Origin: Pilaira anomala
Lineage: Eukaryota > Mucoromycota > Mucoromycetes > Mucorales > Mucoraceae
Length of the DNA stretch: 64,000 bases
Direction of reading: 5' to 3'
Assembly: GCA_025716855.1 (NCBI GenBank)
Contig: JAIXMQ010000044.1
Location: 1-64,000 of the forward strand
The translations under genes were made by a program, and so were the position numbers. Shown here in pieces: positions 11,683 to 23,759 of the stretch (its first letter is position 1; every line of letters starts with the position of its first letter). The notes below the pieces were generated by a model. It saw only the letters and a list, made by a program, of their open reading frames with translations. It made no database searches and was not told the origin of the DNA.

Positions 11683-11823
11683 ATGTCTAGCGACGATGTA
11701 TACCCTGAGTTCATGTATTGTTCTAATGTTATGGATGAAATTCTTAAAGATGAAGCATTCAACAGACGATTGAGGGCTGAGGCTATAAGGCTGCTTACCT
11801 TCCCTCTTCGCGTTTTCTTTTGA
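11683..11823 (+). other. Short coding-like fragment, 46 codons
   Basis: An ATG-to-TGA frame directly after a long T run reads MSSDDVYPEFMYCSNVMDE, then a charged helix (ILKDEAFNRRLRAEAIRLL). The composition looks protein-like, unlike the low-complexity frames around it, but it is short and unrecognised. It may be the truncated end of a gene joined to the repeat family, or chance. Confidence 0.25.
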
Positions 11824-12086
11824 AAACATAATACATTATTATTAATACCAACAATCACTCATGGCATGATATTTTGCATATGTATTATTTCTTTATTACG
11901 CTAATTAATTGTCAATCCTATAACTTATTCTTCATGATAAATTAGTCAATAGTACGACCCCCTAAATAACTTGTAAACTGTGGAAAAAAAACAGTGTTGT
12001 ATGTTTTTGGAAGAAAGTAAAGGGGTAAAGTGGTGTAATATGGAAACAAGTGTCTGTGCTTTTTTCTTTTGTGACACTATTTTTTT

Positions 12087-12190
12087 TTTGTATCATATTT
12101 TTTTTTTTGGATCACATTTTTTTTTTTTTTTGGATCACATTTTTTTTTTTTGGATCACATTTTTTTTTTTTGGATCACATTTTTTTTTTG
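12087..12190. repeat. Minisatellite TTGGATCACA + poly-T
   Basis: Four to five tandem copies of a unit of 20-23 bp (TGGATCACA followed by 10-14 T). The copies differ mainly in T-run length, as expected from replication slippage. The open frames across it (phenylalanine-rich on the plus strand) are artefacts of the repeat. Confidence 0.85.
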
Positions 12191-13304
12191 GAAAACGCCA
12201 TCAAAATACGAATAAAAAAGAGTATAAAAAATAACCATGTTGCTCCTCTTTTTATACCCATTATTGTCTTTTCTTTTGCAAAGTATGGTGTTCTATTGTT
12301 TGATTGTGATGCGAATGTAGCGATTTTCTTACCGTGGAACATTTACAATGTTTTGACATGCCGCAATCAGCACTTCTCGAAGTGTAACAACGCATTCGTT
12401 CTCTACTTGCACATTAGTATAGATCTCGACATTTCTTTATTTTACATCTGTCATTAAGTTATCATGGGATAGGTCCTGGACCTATAGAAGTTTACTTTTG
12501 GGAGGTTAAGTGTATTGCTGCATAAAAGATTTAAAGATTTGAATGCCGAGTATCTTGTTCCAATTGTGATACACAACAGTTAATATGATGCCATCATAGT
12601 GCCGATTTTTTTTGTTGTCATCATCGGATGTTTGCCTATTATTGCTGATTATTGTCGTCAATCATAACAACAATAAATAATAAACAACACCTGTCATAGC
12701 AACAACAACACTAGTCATAACAATAATGGTAAGTTATTATTTATTAGTACGTTTCCAAAACAGTTTCTACTAAACGCTCATTTTATAAGTATTGCTATTT
12801 GTAGTCTGCTTTTGGCATTTGAAAGCAAAAAAGGACAAAACGGTTGCTAAAGTGAGTTTTTTTGACGAAGCTGTGTATCTCCTCCTTCTCCGTCCTCGTT
12901 TAATGTGAGCGGTTTATGCGGTTCAATCCTGCGTGTAACGGCGCATAAAACCAATACGGATATCGAAGGGAGATGGTGGTTCTTATCTTGGTAAGTCATC
13001 TCTAAGAGAAAAATATTATCATTGACTGTTGTGTTGTTGTGTAGTTATCCGTTGCATTCTTATTCTTGAGACTTTAGCTAGTGGACCTCCTCGTGGTTAG
13101 TCTTGGAAAACTTTGAATTTGGAAACTTTTTTCTTTCCAGATTGTAAAGGCTAAAGCACTATTCAACCCTTATTAATTTGGAAATAAAAATAAAAAAATA
13201 AAACGTACATAAAACACTTCTTTGTAATGCAAAAAAAAAAGGATGAAACTTTTCCTTTATGTGTGACATTATACCCTTTTTTATTTTATTATGTAAGAAT
13301 AAGA
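12191..13304. other. Intergenic, no gene seen
   Basis: About 1.1 kb before the 3' end of the minus-strand monooxygenase. It holds an imperfect palindrome ATAGGTCC/TGGACCTAT near 12470-12490 and CAA/CAT-rich stretches around 12660-12730. I see no convincing exon. Confidence 0.5.
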
Positions 13305-14250
13305 TTATTTTGTACTTTTATGTCCAATTAAGTTTTTGAATCCCACGTTATAAGTATTCCACCAAAATCTAGAAACGGTACTATGCCATAAACCATAAGG
13401 CTAAAAAAGAAGAGAAAAGAATCAGTATTATATTGAAAAATAGTATGAACCAAAGAGCTTTTTTTTTTACCTCGTTGTCTTTATTCAGGTACCATGAGTT
13501 ACAGCCACTCTTCCAGACTGTACCATCAAATCCACCTCTTAAATAATTCGAATACTTTGTTTGTCCTTCCAAACTAGGTTCAATAGCCACGAAATTCTTT
13601 TTGATTGCATATTTCATGCATTGGATAGCGAATTCAACTTGACTAATAATTAAAAAAGATTAAGATATGTAAAGAGAAAATATTGTATTCGTGTTCTTAC
13701 CATTCAATAATGGTGACAACTGAATTATGGCCCAGACCAACACCAGGACCAAGCATCATAAAGAAATTGGGAAATCCATGAATTGCAGTTCCTTTATAGA
13801 GACTAGGATAATTTGAATCCCAATGTTCACGTAAAGATACACCATCTCTTCCTCGAACTAAAATGGGATGTCAATGAAATGTATGTATATAACAACGAAA
13901 ATGTACTTACTTTCTAAGCTACCAAGGAAACCAGCTGTATCATATCCTGTAGCTAATACAAGGATATCTACTTTTTCTTTATTTCCTTTCGCGTCAATGA
14001 TCAGATCACCTTGGGTTTCTTGGACGGCAACCGGTACTACAGTTACATTCGGTTGAGCTAAAGCCTGAAGATAGACCTCGGATTTTGCAATCCGTTTACA
14101 GCCAGGAGCATAAGAAGGTGTCAAGACAGGAATTAAATCAGGACGGCCTGATTTTTTTAATGTATGTGCAGTGAGAAACTTGAATAACTTGTTGAAGAAT
14201 TTTCCAAGGAAGGTCTTGTGATAACCGAATAATAAGTAATAAGTTTCATG

Positions 14251-14287
<37 letters not shown>

Positions 14288-15371
14288 TGTGATTTTAGTA
14301 TATTATTTTAAAGAGGTATAGTATTTTTTTTTTTTTTTTTTGGACTTACTTGAAAGAAAAGCAAGTTACGATAAAATCTTAATAAGAAGGGAACGTATTT
14401 TAAGAGGAGTTTAGAGAATTGAGGATAAGTGAATTGATCTCTGGGAAGGATCCAGCCAGGCGTTCTTTGATAACTGATAAGATGTTTGGCTTCTTTTCTT
14501 AATTCTGGAATTGCTTGGATAGCGCTACATAATATAGATTTATATGTGTGAATAGTTGATTCAACTATTTTTTTTTTCTTTCTTACCTTGCGCCACTACC
14601 AACCACAGCTACAACCTTGTCCTTGAAATCAATCGAGTTATCCCAATTTGCAGTATGAACAATAGTACCAGTATAGTTTTCAAACTGAGCTGGCACGTTG
14701 GGTACACGAAGAGGGCCAAGACCTGCAAATCTATAGAACATTTATTACCAAATCAAGTTTTTTTACATCACACAAGATTTTTTTTTTCTCACTTACACGT
14801 AATTATAATATTCTACAATTGTATCTTGTGTTTGACTTGATAAATTACGAGATTCAATTTTCCAAATTTGATCTTGTTCAATCCAATCAATGCGAATGAC
14901 TTCAGTATGAAATCGAGTTTGTTCATAGATATTGTATTTACGAGCAACGAATCTCAAGTAATCATAAATTTCTGATTGAGGGCTATAATGCATAGACCAA
15001 TCTTGTATAAGAAGAAAAAGGATGTGAGTACCTATAAGATGAATATAAAAGATAGATATATTAAGACTCTTACTTGGATTCAATTCGAAACTAAAAGAAT
15101 ATAATGGACTAGGAACATCACAAGCACATCCAGGGTAGGTATTATGGTGCCATGTACCTCCTACTTCATCAGACATTTCAAACAATTGGGCTTTAATACC
15201 TAATTGTTTCTTTACTTGGATTGCAGCGCACATACCACTGAATCTATAAGTAGTAGTCATATTTTTTTTTGTTCAGTCAATACAATATGTTTATTTTTTT
15301 TTCTCTTTTGTTTTTTCTTTTTTCCTCACTTACCCAGTACCAATAATTGCTACAGTAGGTTGTTGAATCAT
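13305..15371 (-). CDS. FAD/NADPH-dependent monooxygenase, Baeyer-Villiger/FMO type
   Basis: A 498-aa class B flavoprotein monooxygenase, predicted to use NADPH and O2 to oxygenate a ketone or a soft nucleophile; substrate unknown. Nine exons: 15371-15334, 15243-15074, 15001-14797, 14730-14587, 14524-14350, 14250-13911, 13857-13701, 13642-13471 and 13400-13305. Motifs in order: FAD-binding GTGFSG at residues 11-16, the GTWHHNTYPG flavin contact block, the fingerprint YTGTIVHTANWD at 157-168 (FxGxxxHxxxW[PD] type, Tyr for Phe), and the second Rossmann GSGASA at 182-187. The LATGYDT motif follows, and GPGVGLGHNS lies near the end. All key motifs are intact, so the gene looks functional. Intron 14251-14349 is filled with long A/T runs. 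Confidence 0.9.
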
Positions 15372-16443
15372 TAATTTTTTAAATATACAAAAAAAAAACG
15401 AAAGAAAAAGAAGAAAAAGATAGAAGAGAGAGAGTAGACACGACTTTTTTTTTAAATTAATCTCACTGTTTTATGCTTGTAATTCTATTTGAACTCTATT
15501 AGGAAAGTATTTTACTGTACTACATAACAATACACACACGCTTACAGAGTTGCATATCTCTCTGTCTCTTTAGTAACAAATTTCATTTACAGAATAAAAA
15601 AGGTTTATATAATATATTTATATATAAAAAAAGAGTTTATTTTTTAAGCTAAACTAAAAAGGAAACAAAAAAAAAAAAAAGCTTCTTTCATCATAATATC
15701 AGATCTAATCTGCATCATGCCAAATTCGTGTCTTCTCTTTTTTGTTTTAGTGGCAAGCCATTCTACACGTGCTTATCAAAGTAGTTGCTTGAACTAAATG
15801 TTAATGTGCGTTATGGAGTATGATGATGATGATGATGATGATTTTTTTTTTAACCATAGCGGAATAGTATGGGTAGTACCATATAGTATGGAAGAGCACT
15901 TTTTTTTAAAAAAAAAAGAAAAAAGAAAAGTTTCACAGTTGACTACATACACATATGTAAATTTAAATTATGCTTTTTTCATGTTATGGAGTCAAAGAAG
16001 CCAAAAAAAAAAAATATATTTATATATCTAAACTCATCCAAAAAAAAAAAAAAGGTCCCGGTATGGAAAATTTTCTTTTTTTAATGAAATTGATAGGTTT
16101 CTTCCCCTTGGTAAAAAGTGTGGAAAAAGGATGCAAAGTTGTAAAAGAAAGTGAGTATATACTGGTTTAAAAAAAAACAGTGGTTTAATTCCGCTTTTAC
16201 TGCCAGTATTGATGGCTATGAAATAAAAAAATAAAATAAAACAATGACGTATTAGATATTGTATATATATAAAAAAAAATAAGGATCCTTTTTTTTTTTT
16301 CTTTCTACTTGCTTCTTTTTTTTTTTTACCTTTTTTTTTTTTTTTTTTTTTTTCTTGTATATAATAATTACTTTATTTATTTATTTTTTTATTTTTTACA
16401 TATAAAAAATAACACAATTTTTTTTTTTTTTTAAAAAATAAAC
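15372..16443. other. Divergent intergenic region, low complexity
   Basis: Shared upstream region of the minus-strand monooxygenase and the plus-strand histidine kinase. It contains GATGAT repeats near 15815-15840 and repeated pyrimidine runs (T runs around 16290-16350). I see no gene in it; it presumably carries both promoters. Confidence 0.5.
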
Positions 16444-18775
16444 ATGAATCTAGAAGACGTTGCGAATTGTTCACTAAATAAAGTAGTAACCGAAACGATC
16501 AAGACGGAACTTGTTTCGATTTATACCAATACCTTTCAACATGTTGGGCAAAAGTTTCTTGATTCACTTATGCAACAAGTTACAGTTCAAACCAAAGCGG
16601 AAAGCAGTGTATTATTACAATTATTATCACTTGAAGAATATAAAGAACTCTCTCGTATTCATAACAGTCAAAACAAAAAGTTTAAAATCATGTCAACTGA
16701 AAACGAGTTTCATACTTCTAGTTCTCCGGATCTGGATGAACCCTCACCCCAGCATCCTACTCAGCTCGATTCTATCTATGATATACTACACGATCAATTC
16801 TTATTGATACGTTCTTGTTATACACATGATCCCACTATTGAATCCATGTAAATATTTTTTTTGTATATATAAATTTTCCCTACTTTTTTTTTTTTTAACT
16901 TATATATTTTTCTTTCATTTAGTCAACCAGATACCATTATTCCACTTTCAATTTTAAACAATAGTTCACCTTATATGAAAGCATTGTTAGATAAAGTAGT
17001 CTCAATCGATCATTCACTAGAAGGAGAAGAAAGCATTTATCCAGCCTTTCAACATTTCGTTTCAACCCGACTTGAATCATTGGATAATAAATCCAATATA
17101 ATAAAGGGCATCATTTGTGTATTTGATTCAAAAAGGATGGAAAAATCGAAATTGGACTTGACTACCACTTTATTAAATCATGTACATGATCGTTGTGTAA
17201 ATGAATTGGATCAATTACAACAAAAGGAACATTTGATAAGTGCCAGGGATTTAGCTTCTTTAGATGCTGAGAATAAGCTAAAGTTTTTGGCGGATATGAG
17301 TCATGAAATTAGGTATGTTTTTTTTATCTTGTATATATCTTTTTGGATAATATATAAGCTTAACATTCTTTTTTTGTTAGAACACCTATGAATGCTGTCA
17401 TTGCTTTAACAGATTTATTGTTACAAGAAAGATCTTCTTTAAATATGGAACAAATTGAACATTTAGAAGTCATTCAAACCAGTGGAAGCCATTTATTAAC
17501 CGTAAAGTAAAAAAAAAGAGAGAAACATGTATATTTTATTTTTTTAAAGAGCAAATGAATACTAAACTTATAAAAAAAAAAAAAAGATTATCAATGATAT
17601 TTTAGATATCTCTAAATTAAATCATGATCCTAAATTTAAATTGGAAAACAGAAGGTTTAGTTTAAGAAAATGTTTAAAAGGTTTGTTACTTTTATTTTCA
17701 CCCAACAAAAAAATGGTTATATACTTATTCTTTTTTTTTTCTTTTTAGATACACTGAATATGGCAAGACATCAGGCATCCATGAGTCAACAAAATAAAAT
17801 GGTTTATGTATTAGAATGTCCAGCCGATAAAGATGATAATTTACCGTTACCTCAACTTATTTCACAACTTGAAAATAATGGAATATTACTTCGACCCTTA
17901 CTTCATAAGAAGGGTAAAACGGTCTTACCTGTCATTTGGAAGATTGATAGTGATGTACCTGATCATTTACTAGGGGATACCATGCGTCTTACGCAAATCA
18001 TGTTAAACTTATGTTCCAACGCGGTCAAATTCACGAAACAAGGTGGTATTCATATCCGTATCAAACGACCTTCACCTACACCTCGAACACCATCGATGAA
18101 CGGTACAAACCATCATAACGAAAAACGAATGACGTTTAAAGAAAGATACGATGCAAAGATAGAAACGATCTGGACGCGAGCATTACAAGAAAAGAGAGAG
18201 AGAAATAACAGTTCAAGTTTTAATTTAACGCCTACCTCCCCTAGTAGTCATAGTGGACTTGTTTCTTCATCCGAAGAATTTATAGCCGAAGATTATTTAG
18301 GTGAAAAGGCTATCCTGGAGATTTCCGTCACCGATACAGGGATTGGTATACCTGCAGATCGTTTACCTAAATTGTTCAAGTCGTTTTCGCAAATTGATAT
18401 TTCTACAGCCAGACGGTATGGTGGTACAGGTCTAGGCCTGGCTATCTCCAGTACACTCGTGAATCGAATGGGTGGATGTGTTTGGGTCGAATCGGAAGAA
18501 GGTGTAGGATCTAGATTCGCTTTGACTTTACCCATGACGGTTGCACCTCGAACGCGAAATTATAGTAATGATAGTACGCCAATGGGGTATGCAGGTTCTC
18601 CTTCGAGTCCATGTTCTACCATTTCAGATAGTAGTGGCAGTGTTCAATCTTCTTCTGCTGGAAATAATACAAGTGGATCTGAAATGACTTCACCGTTATA
18701 TACATTTACAACTCCTGTTGTTTCTAATCCAAGTTATTTCCCAACGATTAATTATAATCATAATAATCATGCTGT

Positions 18776-18809
<34 letters not shown>

Positions 18810-18999
18810 CGTCCCATGTTACCAAGAAATTCGCAACAACATGCATTTAATAATGAAGTGTATCAAAATCGAATTGAACCATCCTCTATTTCACAAACTT
18901 TACAGAATTCAAATGAACAACCCAATCAATTCTCTCCCATGGCAGAAGATTTACCTTTGAATTTGGATAAACGTGTACAACCTCAACAGCAGCAACAGC

Positions 19000-19034
<35 letters not shown>

Positions 19035-19942
19035 AATAATGGTGGTGGTGGTGGTGGGAATAATAATGGGACGGCTCGAAAGACTTATAATGATTTATTG
19101 TCTCCTGCTTCTAGAAATACGCGTGTGGCTATCACCAAACAACATTATCATAATCGAAAACCACAGACAAAAGAAGAAAATTTAGCTAAATTACATCCAT
19201 TGCGTATCTTACTGGCAGAAGATAATATATGTAAATATTTTTTTTTTTCTTGGAGAGTTTTTATTTGTTTTTTTTTCTAACTGATTTTTTTTTTTTTTTG
19301 TAGTAAATCAAAAGATTGCGATTAGTATTTTAAAACGATTAGGATATGTTGATGTTGCCATTGCTAATAACGGAAAGGAAGTACTTTCATTAATGAAAAC
19401 AGATATATTTGATGTCATCTTTGTAAGTTTTTTTTTTTTTTTTTTTTAAAGTGAGAATATACACATACTAAAAAGGCTATGCTTAGATGGATTTATATAT
19501 GCCTGAAATGGATGGTCTGGAAGTGACCAGAGAAATCATCAAGGAAAGAGCGAGACAGAAGACGATGGATGGAGCAACGGAAGGAGAGAAATCAAATGAA
19601 CCCGTCTTACTTTTAAATACGATTGATGTCTATATTATTGCATTGACAGCCTCCGCTTCACGCGAAGATCGACAGATTTGTATCGATGCCGGTATGAATG
19701 ACTTTATCAGTAAACCGTTTACGATGACCGAGATGAAATCAGCACTCAAGACATGTGCGAATAAACGTAAAAAGAGAAGAAAGTTGGCACAAAAACAATT
19801 AGCTGAGATGGAAGAAGTGATGGAGAATGCAACGCATGCGCCTTCTTCTTCTTCTTTAGTTCATACTTCAACGAATACAGCAGATGATCCTATGTTGGAT
19901 GTTGAATCTGCTTCTACTACTACTACAACACATCTTGTATAA
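16444..19942 (+). CDS. Hybrid histidine kinase with C-terminal receiver
   Basis: A 1,021-aa two-component phosphorelay sensor. Exons are 16444-16847, 16923-17312, 17381-17501, 17587-17680, 17749-19230, 19304-19422 and 19487-19942. The first 240 residues match no sensor domain I know. The phospho-acceptor His262 sits in FLADMSHEIRTPMNAV. The ATPase module has the N box (NLCSNAVKF, about residue 420), DTGIGIP (about 532) and GGTGLGLA (about 561). A long linker (about 590-810) is Ser/Asn/Gln-rich with two poly-Q tracts. The receiver runs from LRILLAEDN (about 821) to Asp872 in FMDLYMPEMDG and Lys946 in ISKPF, so all phosphotransfer residues are present. A charged insertion of about 25 residues sits inside the receiver. 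No transmembrane segment is seen, so a cytosolic kinase is likely. Confidence 0.92.
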
Positions 19943-20052
19943 CAATTACAGCATACCCTTATTACTACTTCCCCCCTTTTTTTTTAAAAAAAACACACAC
20001 ACACACAATTTTGAACCGTATACATATTCTTTCTTTCTTTTGTTTCCAGTAC

Positions 20053-20089
<37 letters not shown>

Positions 20090-21436
20090 GTATATATATA
20101 TATAAAACATAACTCCTTCTCTTTCTTTTAACATTTTTATATTGTTGATTACTGTTTTGTTGACATTGCATGTAAATAAATCTGTGTTTGTTATATATAT
20201 ATATAAAAAACCGAGCTCTTCTCATACAAATAAGGTAATACTCAGCTTTTGAAATCTTTAAATTACAATGAATCGTATTACCTACCTCTCTTTTTGCAGA
20301 AATGTTATACAAAATCCAGGAAGTCAAATCCATTTCTACGTCATTTTCGGGTTGAGAAGCTCCCGTTATTTAATTTCTAAAAAAAAAAATGACAGAATAT
20401 TTCGCAAGTGTCCTATATATATATATAAGTCTCAGCAAGAGTTCTGAAATATCAAAAAGTGAAGAGAAATAAAAGAGCACTACTTGTGAAAAATAACTCA
20501 TCTTTAGGATGGATCTTATTATTGAAGAAGAGTCATGTGAGTCTTTTTTGTGGTGCGGCTGTACAAAAAGTTTATGCAGAAATTACTTACAGGTTGTTAT
20601 TAAAAAAAAAAGTAGGAGGGATTACACTTGTGATGCTTGAGAAATCAAAAAATACACAAAAAAAAAAAAAGAGGGAAAAAGTCAAAAAGAGTTCTCCTTG
20701 GATACTTTAGTAAGTAGATCAATTTTTTTTTACCACATGTTTTTGAATGTTATTGACACTTTTTGATTAATGTTATTCAGGAGAAAAGTTTAATCGTCTA
20801 TAAAAGGTAAAACTAAAATAGGAAAAGAAAAAAAAGCAGTATCTTCTATTAGGATACCTTTTTTTTTCGAAGGAGAAAAAAGTTATTTCAAAAATAGAGG
20901 TTTTTTTTTTAAAAGTGTCATATAGGATTGACAGCGAAATTCTGATGACGATCATTTAGACTAGTCATTTTCATGCATGAAACTTTATATAGGCATAATA
21001 TTGCGTGTGTGTGTGTGTGTGTATATCATGATGATTTTTTTATTTCAACTTAAATTTTCCTCCCATTTCTTTTAAGGATTATCCTCCTTTACCATTCTCA
21101 AGTTTTTTTTTTAAAAAAAAAGAGAGAGAGAGCTTGAATTGAATACGTATTGTTAATAAAAGGGTTTTTATTAAAAGAAAAAAAAAAAAAAAGTCTTGGA
21201 GAGAGAGAGAGAGAGAGAGTCCCGTATCACATCTGGAAAATATCGCTTCCCTTTGTAATCGAATACTGACCAATGAAATAAACATGATTTGCAAAAAAAA
21301 AAAAATTTACAAAGTACGACCCGTAACACACAAAACCTTTTTTAAATTGAGGGTTGAGCACTGATGGTTTTTTTTTTTTTTTTTTTTTCCTCTCTCTTTT
21401 TTTTTTTCTTTCATTTAAATATATATATATATATAG
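19943..21436. other. Intergenic, low complexity
   Basis: About 1.5 kb with poly-T (near 20056-20086), (TA)n, (GT)n near 21004-21022 and GA repeats near 21120 and 21200. Short open frames exist but are lysine-, phenylalanine- or serine-rich repeat artefacts. A TA-rich run lies directly before the next gene's ATG. Confidence 0.5.
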
Positions 21437-22737
21437 ATGCGATCATTTCATATTTTATTATCGAGTTTATTCTTTTTCTCAATAAACCATGTAACTTCAT
21501 TAAGATTAGGACAATTATGTGATCCAACGCCAATGTACAGGTATAAAAAAAAAACGATTGATGATGATATCAAATCAAATATTTGTTTTTAAAATTAAAA
21601 AAAAAAAAAAAACGACACTAGAGAAAGTTGGCAGTACGATGATTCTTGTAAAGACGTTTATTTATTTTGTGACCCTACTTCTAATACGTGTAATTATAAA
21701 GGATGTTCTAACGCTGATTATATTCAAGAGTAAAGTTTCTATTTTTTCGTGAAAAAAAAAAAAAAACTTTTTATATATATATATATATATATATAACACA
21801 ACATCTATTTTTAGTTGGAATCTGGAAGTAAGGCCGTATCCACCCAGATGTGGGAACGATACTTATTGTCCTGATAGTCGATCACAATGTACACCTGTTG
21901 CAGCTATCGGATCCACTTGTGAAATTGTAAGTAGTCGTTTTTTTTTTTTTTTAAAAAAAAAAGTATAAAAAAAGTTTATTCATTTGAAATATATTAGCAA
22001 AGAGACGATGAATGCACTGGTACGACGTCGATCTGTTTAAACAGCACTTGTTTTATTAAAGGAGCGCCTCTTGGCGGTAACTGTGGAGCTGACATGTAAA
22101 TATATATATATATTATATATAAAAGTCGAAGTATTCACACAATTATTTATTTAGATCTATCTATACTACGTACGATGCAGATGGCGATGATTTTCAACAA
22201 ACGATTATCCGAGATAACTGTACCGAAGGAACTTACTGTGACCTTGAAGGCGGATCAAGTTGTATCGAATCCAAACCGAATAACGCGGTGTGTTCACAGG
22301 ACCGTGAATGTTTATCCAATACCTGTTCTAATTCGGGTGTATGTATTAATGGACCAGATATGTTTCGAAAGATCAAGACATGGATTTGGGGTATCTTGGG
22401 AGCTTCTATCGTTTTGTTTGTTTGTTTTGTGTTGGGATTACTTTGGTTTTTACATCGGTATCAATCGAATAAGGAACATGCAAAGATCTCCAAGTTCTTT
22501 GGAGATAACGAAGAGTTTGCAAAGTACGCTATGATCAATGATTCTACTTCGACTTTCCAAGTCGAGCATGAATCCATCAGTCGATTGAATCATTTACCCA
22601 TGAATGAAAGTAGAACGAGCGTTGTTTACTTGACTACACCGGATTATGTAAAATCTCATTCCTTGACTTTCTCTGGCTCGGCAGCTGCTTTAAGTCAACA
22701 AAGATCAAATAATAACAGTACTTCTCGTTTAACTTAA
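21437..22737 (+). CDS. Cysteine-rich type I membrane protein, unknown function
   Basis: A 334-aa protein of unrecognised family. Exons are 21437-21540, 21622-21729, 21815-21926, 21998-22095 and 22155-22737. A signal peptide is clear (MRSFHILLSSLFFFSINHVTS). The ectodomain is rich in cysteines in short spacings (CKDVYLFCDPTSNTC, RCGNDTYC, ECTGTTSICLNSTC, NCTEGTYC, CVCSQDREC-like blocks). This looks like an extracellular disulfide-rich fold with N-glycosylation sites. A single transmembrane helix (IVLFVCFVLGLLWFL) follows, then a cytosolic tail of about 100 residues with Ser/Thr and Tyr. The architecture suggests a cell-surface or vacuolar membrane protein or receptor. No partner is implied by the neighbours. 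Confidence 0.75.
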
Positions 22738-23759
22738 CTTTGGAAAAGAGATTAAATAAGGCTGATTGTTATTATTATTATTATTATTATTTTTTTTTTG
22801 TAAAAATAGATTTTTTTTTTTCTTTCTTTCTTACCCAATAAATTCTTTTCTTCATAAAACGTTTATTCTTCTTTTTTTTTTTTTTACTATTAACAGCATT
22901 GCCTTTCTTGTTCTTTTTAAGGCATGAATATACACCCTTTATACAAGATATATCACACACATAGGAGCTAGTAATATATGGGCTTTCAAATGCTTACGTA
23001 TGAATGTATTTTAGGAGATTGCTACTAACACCCAATTCCTATTTTATTTTTTTTTTCACATGGAGTAAAAACATATCATTTGATAGCTTGTTTCCATCCT
23101 GAAGTTGAGCAAAAAATAAATAAATAAAACGTAATGTCACTTACCAACCAGTTTTATAAAATAATTGGAAACAGAGGAAAAAGTAGGATAAAATGTCAAA
23201 TTTAAATGACTAGTCCCCAACATTTCAAACTACCACTACAGGTTCTGTCTATTGAGAGAGAGAGAGAGAGACAGAAGCAATGTATGTATTTGATATATAT
23301 ATATATATATATGTCAACATGAGCTTTCAACATAAAAACTTGATTCTTATCTATATTAAAATGTAAAATCTCCAAGTACTACCCCTCTCTCCTCCCTTCC
23401 TTATAAAATAAAATAAAAAACAGACGATGTGTGTGTGTGTGTGTAACAAAGAAAGTAGTGTTTTGTGGAGCGATCACACTTGAGATATAAATAGTTTTTT
23501 GGGTACAACAAAAGTGATCAAAAGAGCTTTTAACTTTTTGAAGTGCAGAAGAAGGAGAGAAATTGATAAAATGTATCTTTGTACGCGTTTGAAATGAGAG
23601 ACATTTCTTTTTTGCATATTCTGTTTCTTTGAATTGAAGATCCTTTACTACGTATGATTTAAAACAAACGATCGGTAATTTTAAAAGAACAGGTAATAAA
23701 CGTCTGTCAAATGATAACGTAATTTTAGGACCAAGTTCAATGACACAGTATGATGGGTC
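22738..23759. other. Intergenic, microsatellites
   Basis: Contains (ATT)n after the preceding stop, GA repeats near 23252-23272, (TA)n near 23295-23315 and (GT)n near 23428-23446. No gene is recognised. Confidence 0.5.

Noticed and set aside
12050..12457. Long phenylalanine-rich frame across the T-rich minisatellite
   Set aside because: Composition follows directly from TGGATCACA plus poly-T repeats; it has no start context or domain.
12473..12489. Palindrome ATAGGTCC/TGGACCTAT
   Set aside because: Short and single; no context links it to a regulator, and such palindromes are expected by chance at this length scale.
19884..20134. Leucine/phenylalanine- and lysine-rich frames at the end of the histidine kinase gene
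   Set aside because: They arise from poly-T and TA/CA repeats and overlap the true reading frame or its UTR.
20459..20710. 83-codon lysine-rich frame on the plus strand
   Set aside because: Low complexity, A-run driven, no recognisable domain, and stops in related alternative frames.
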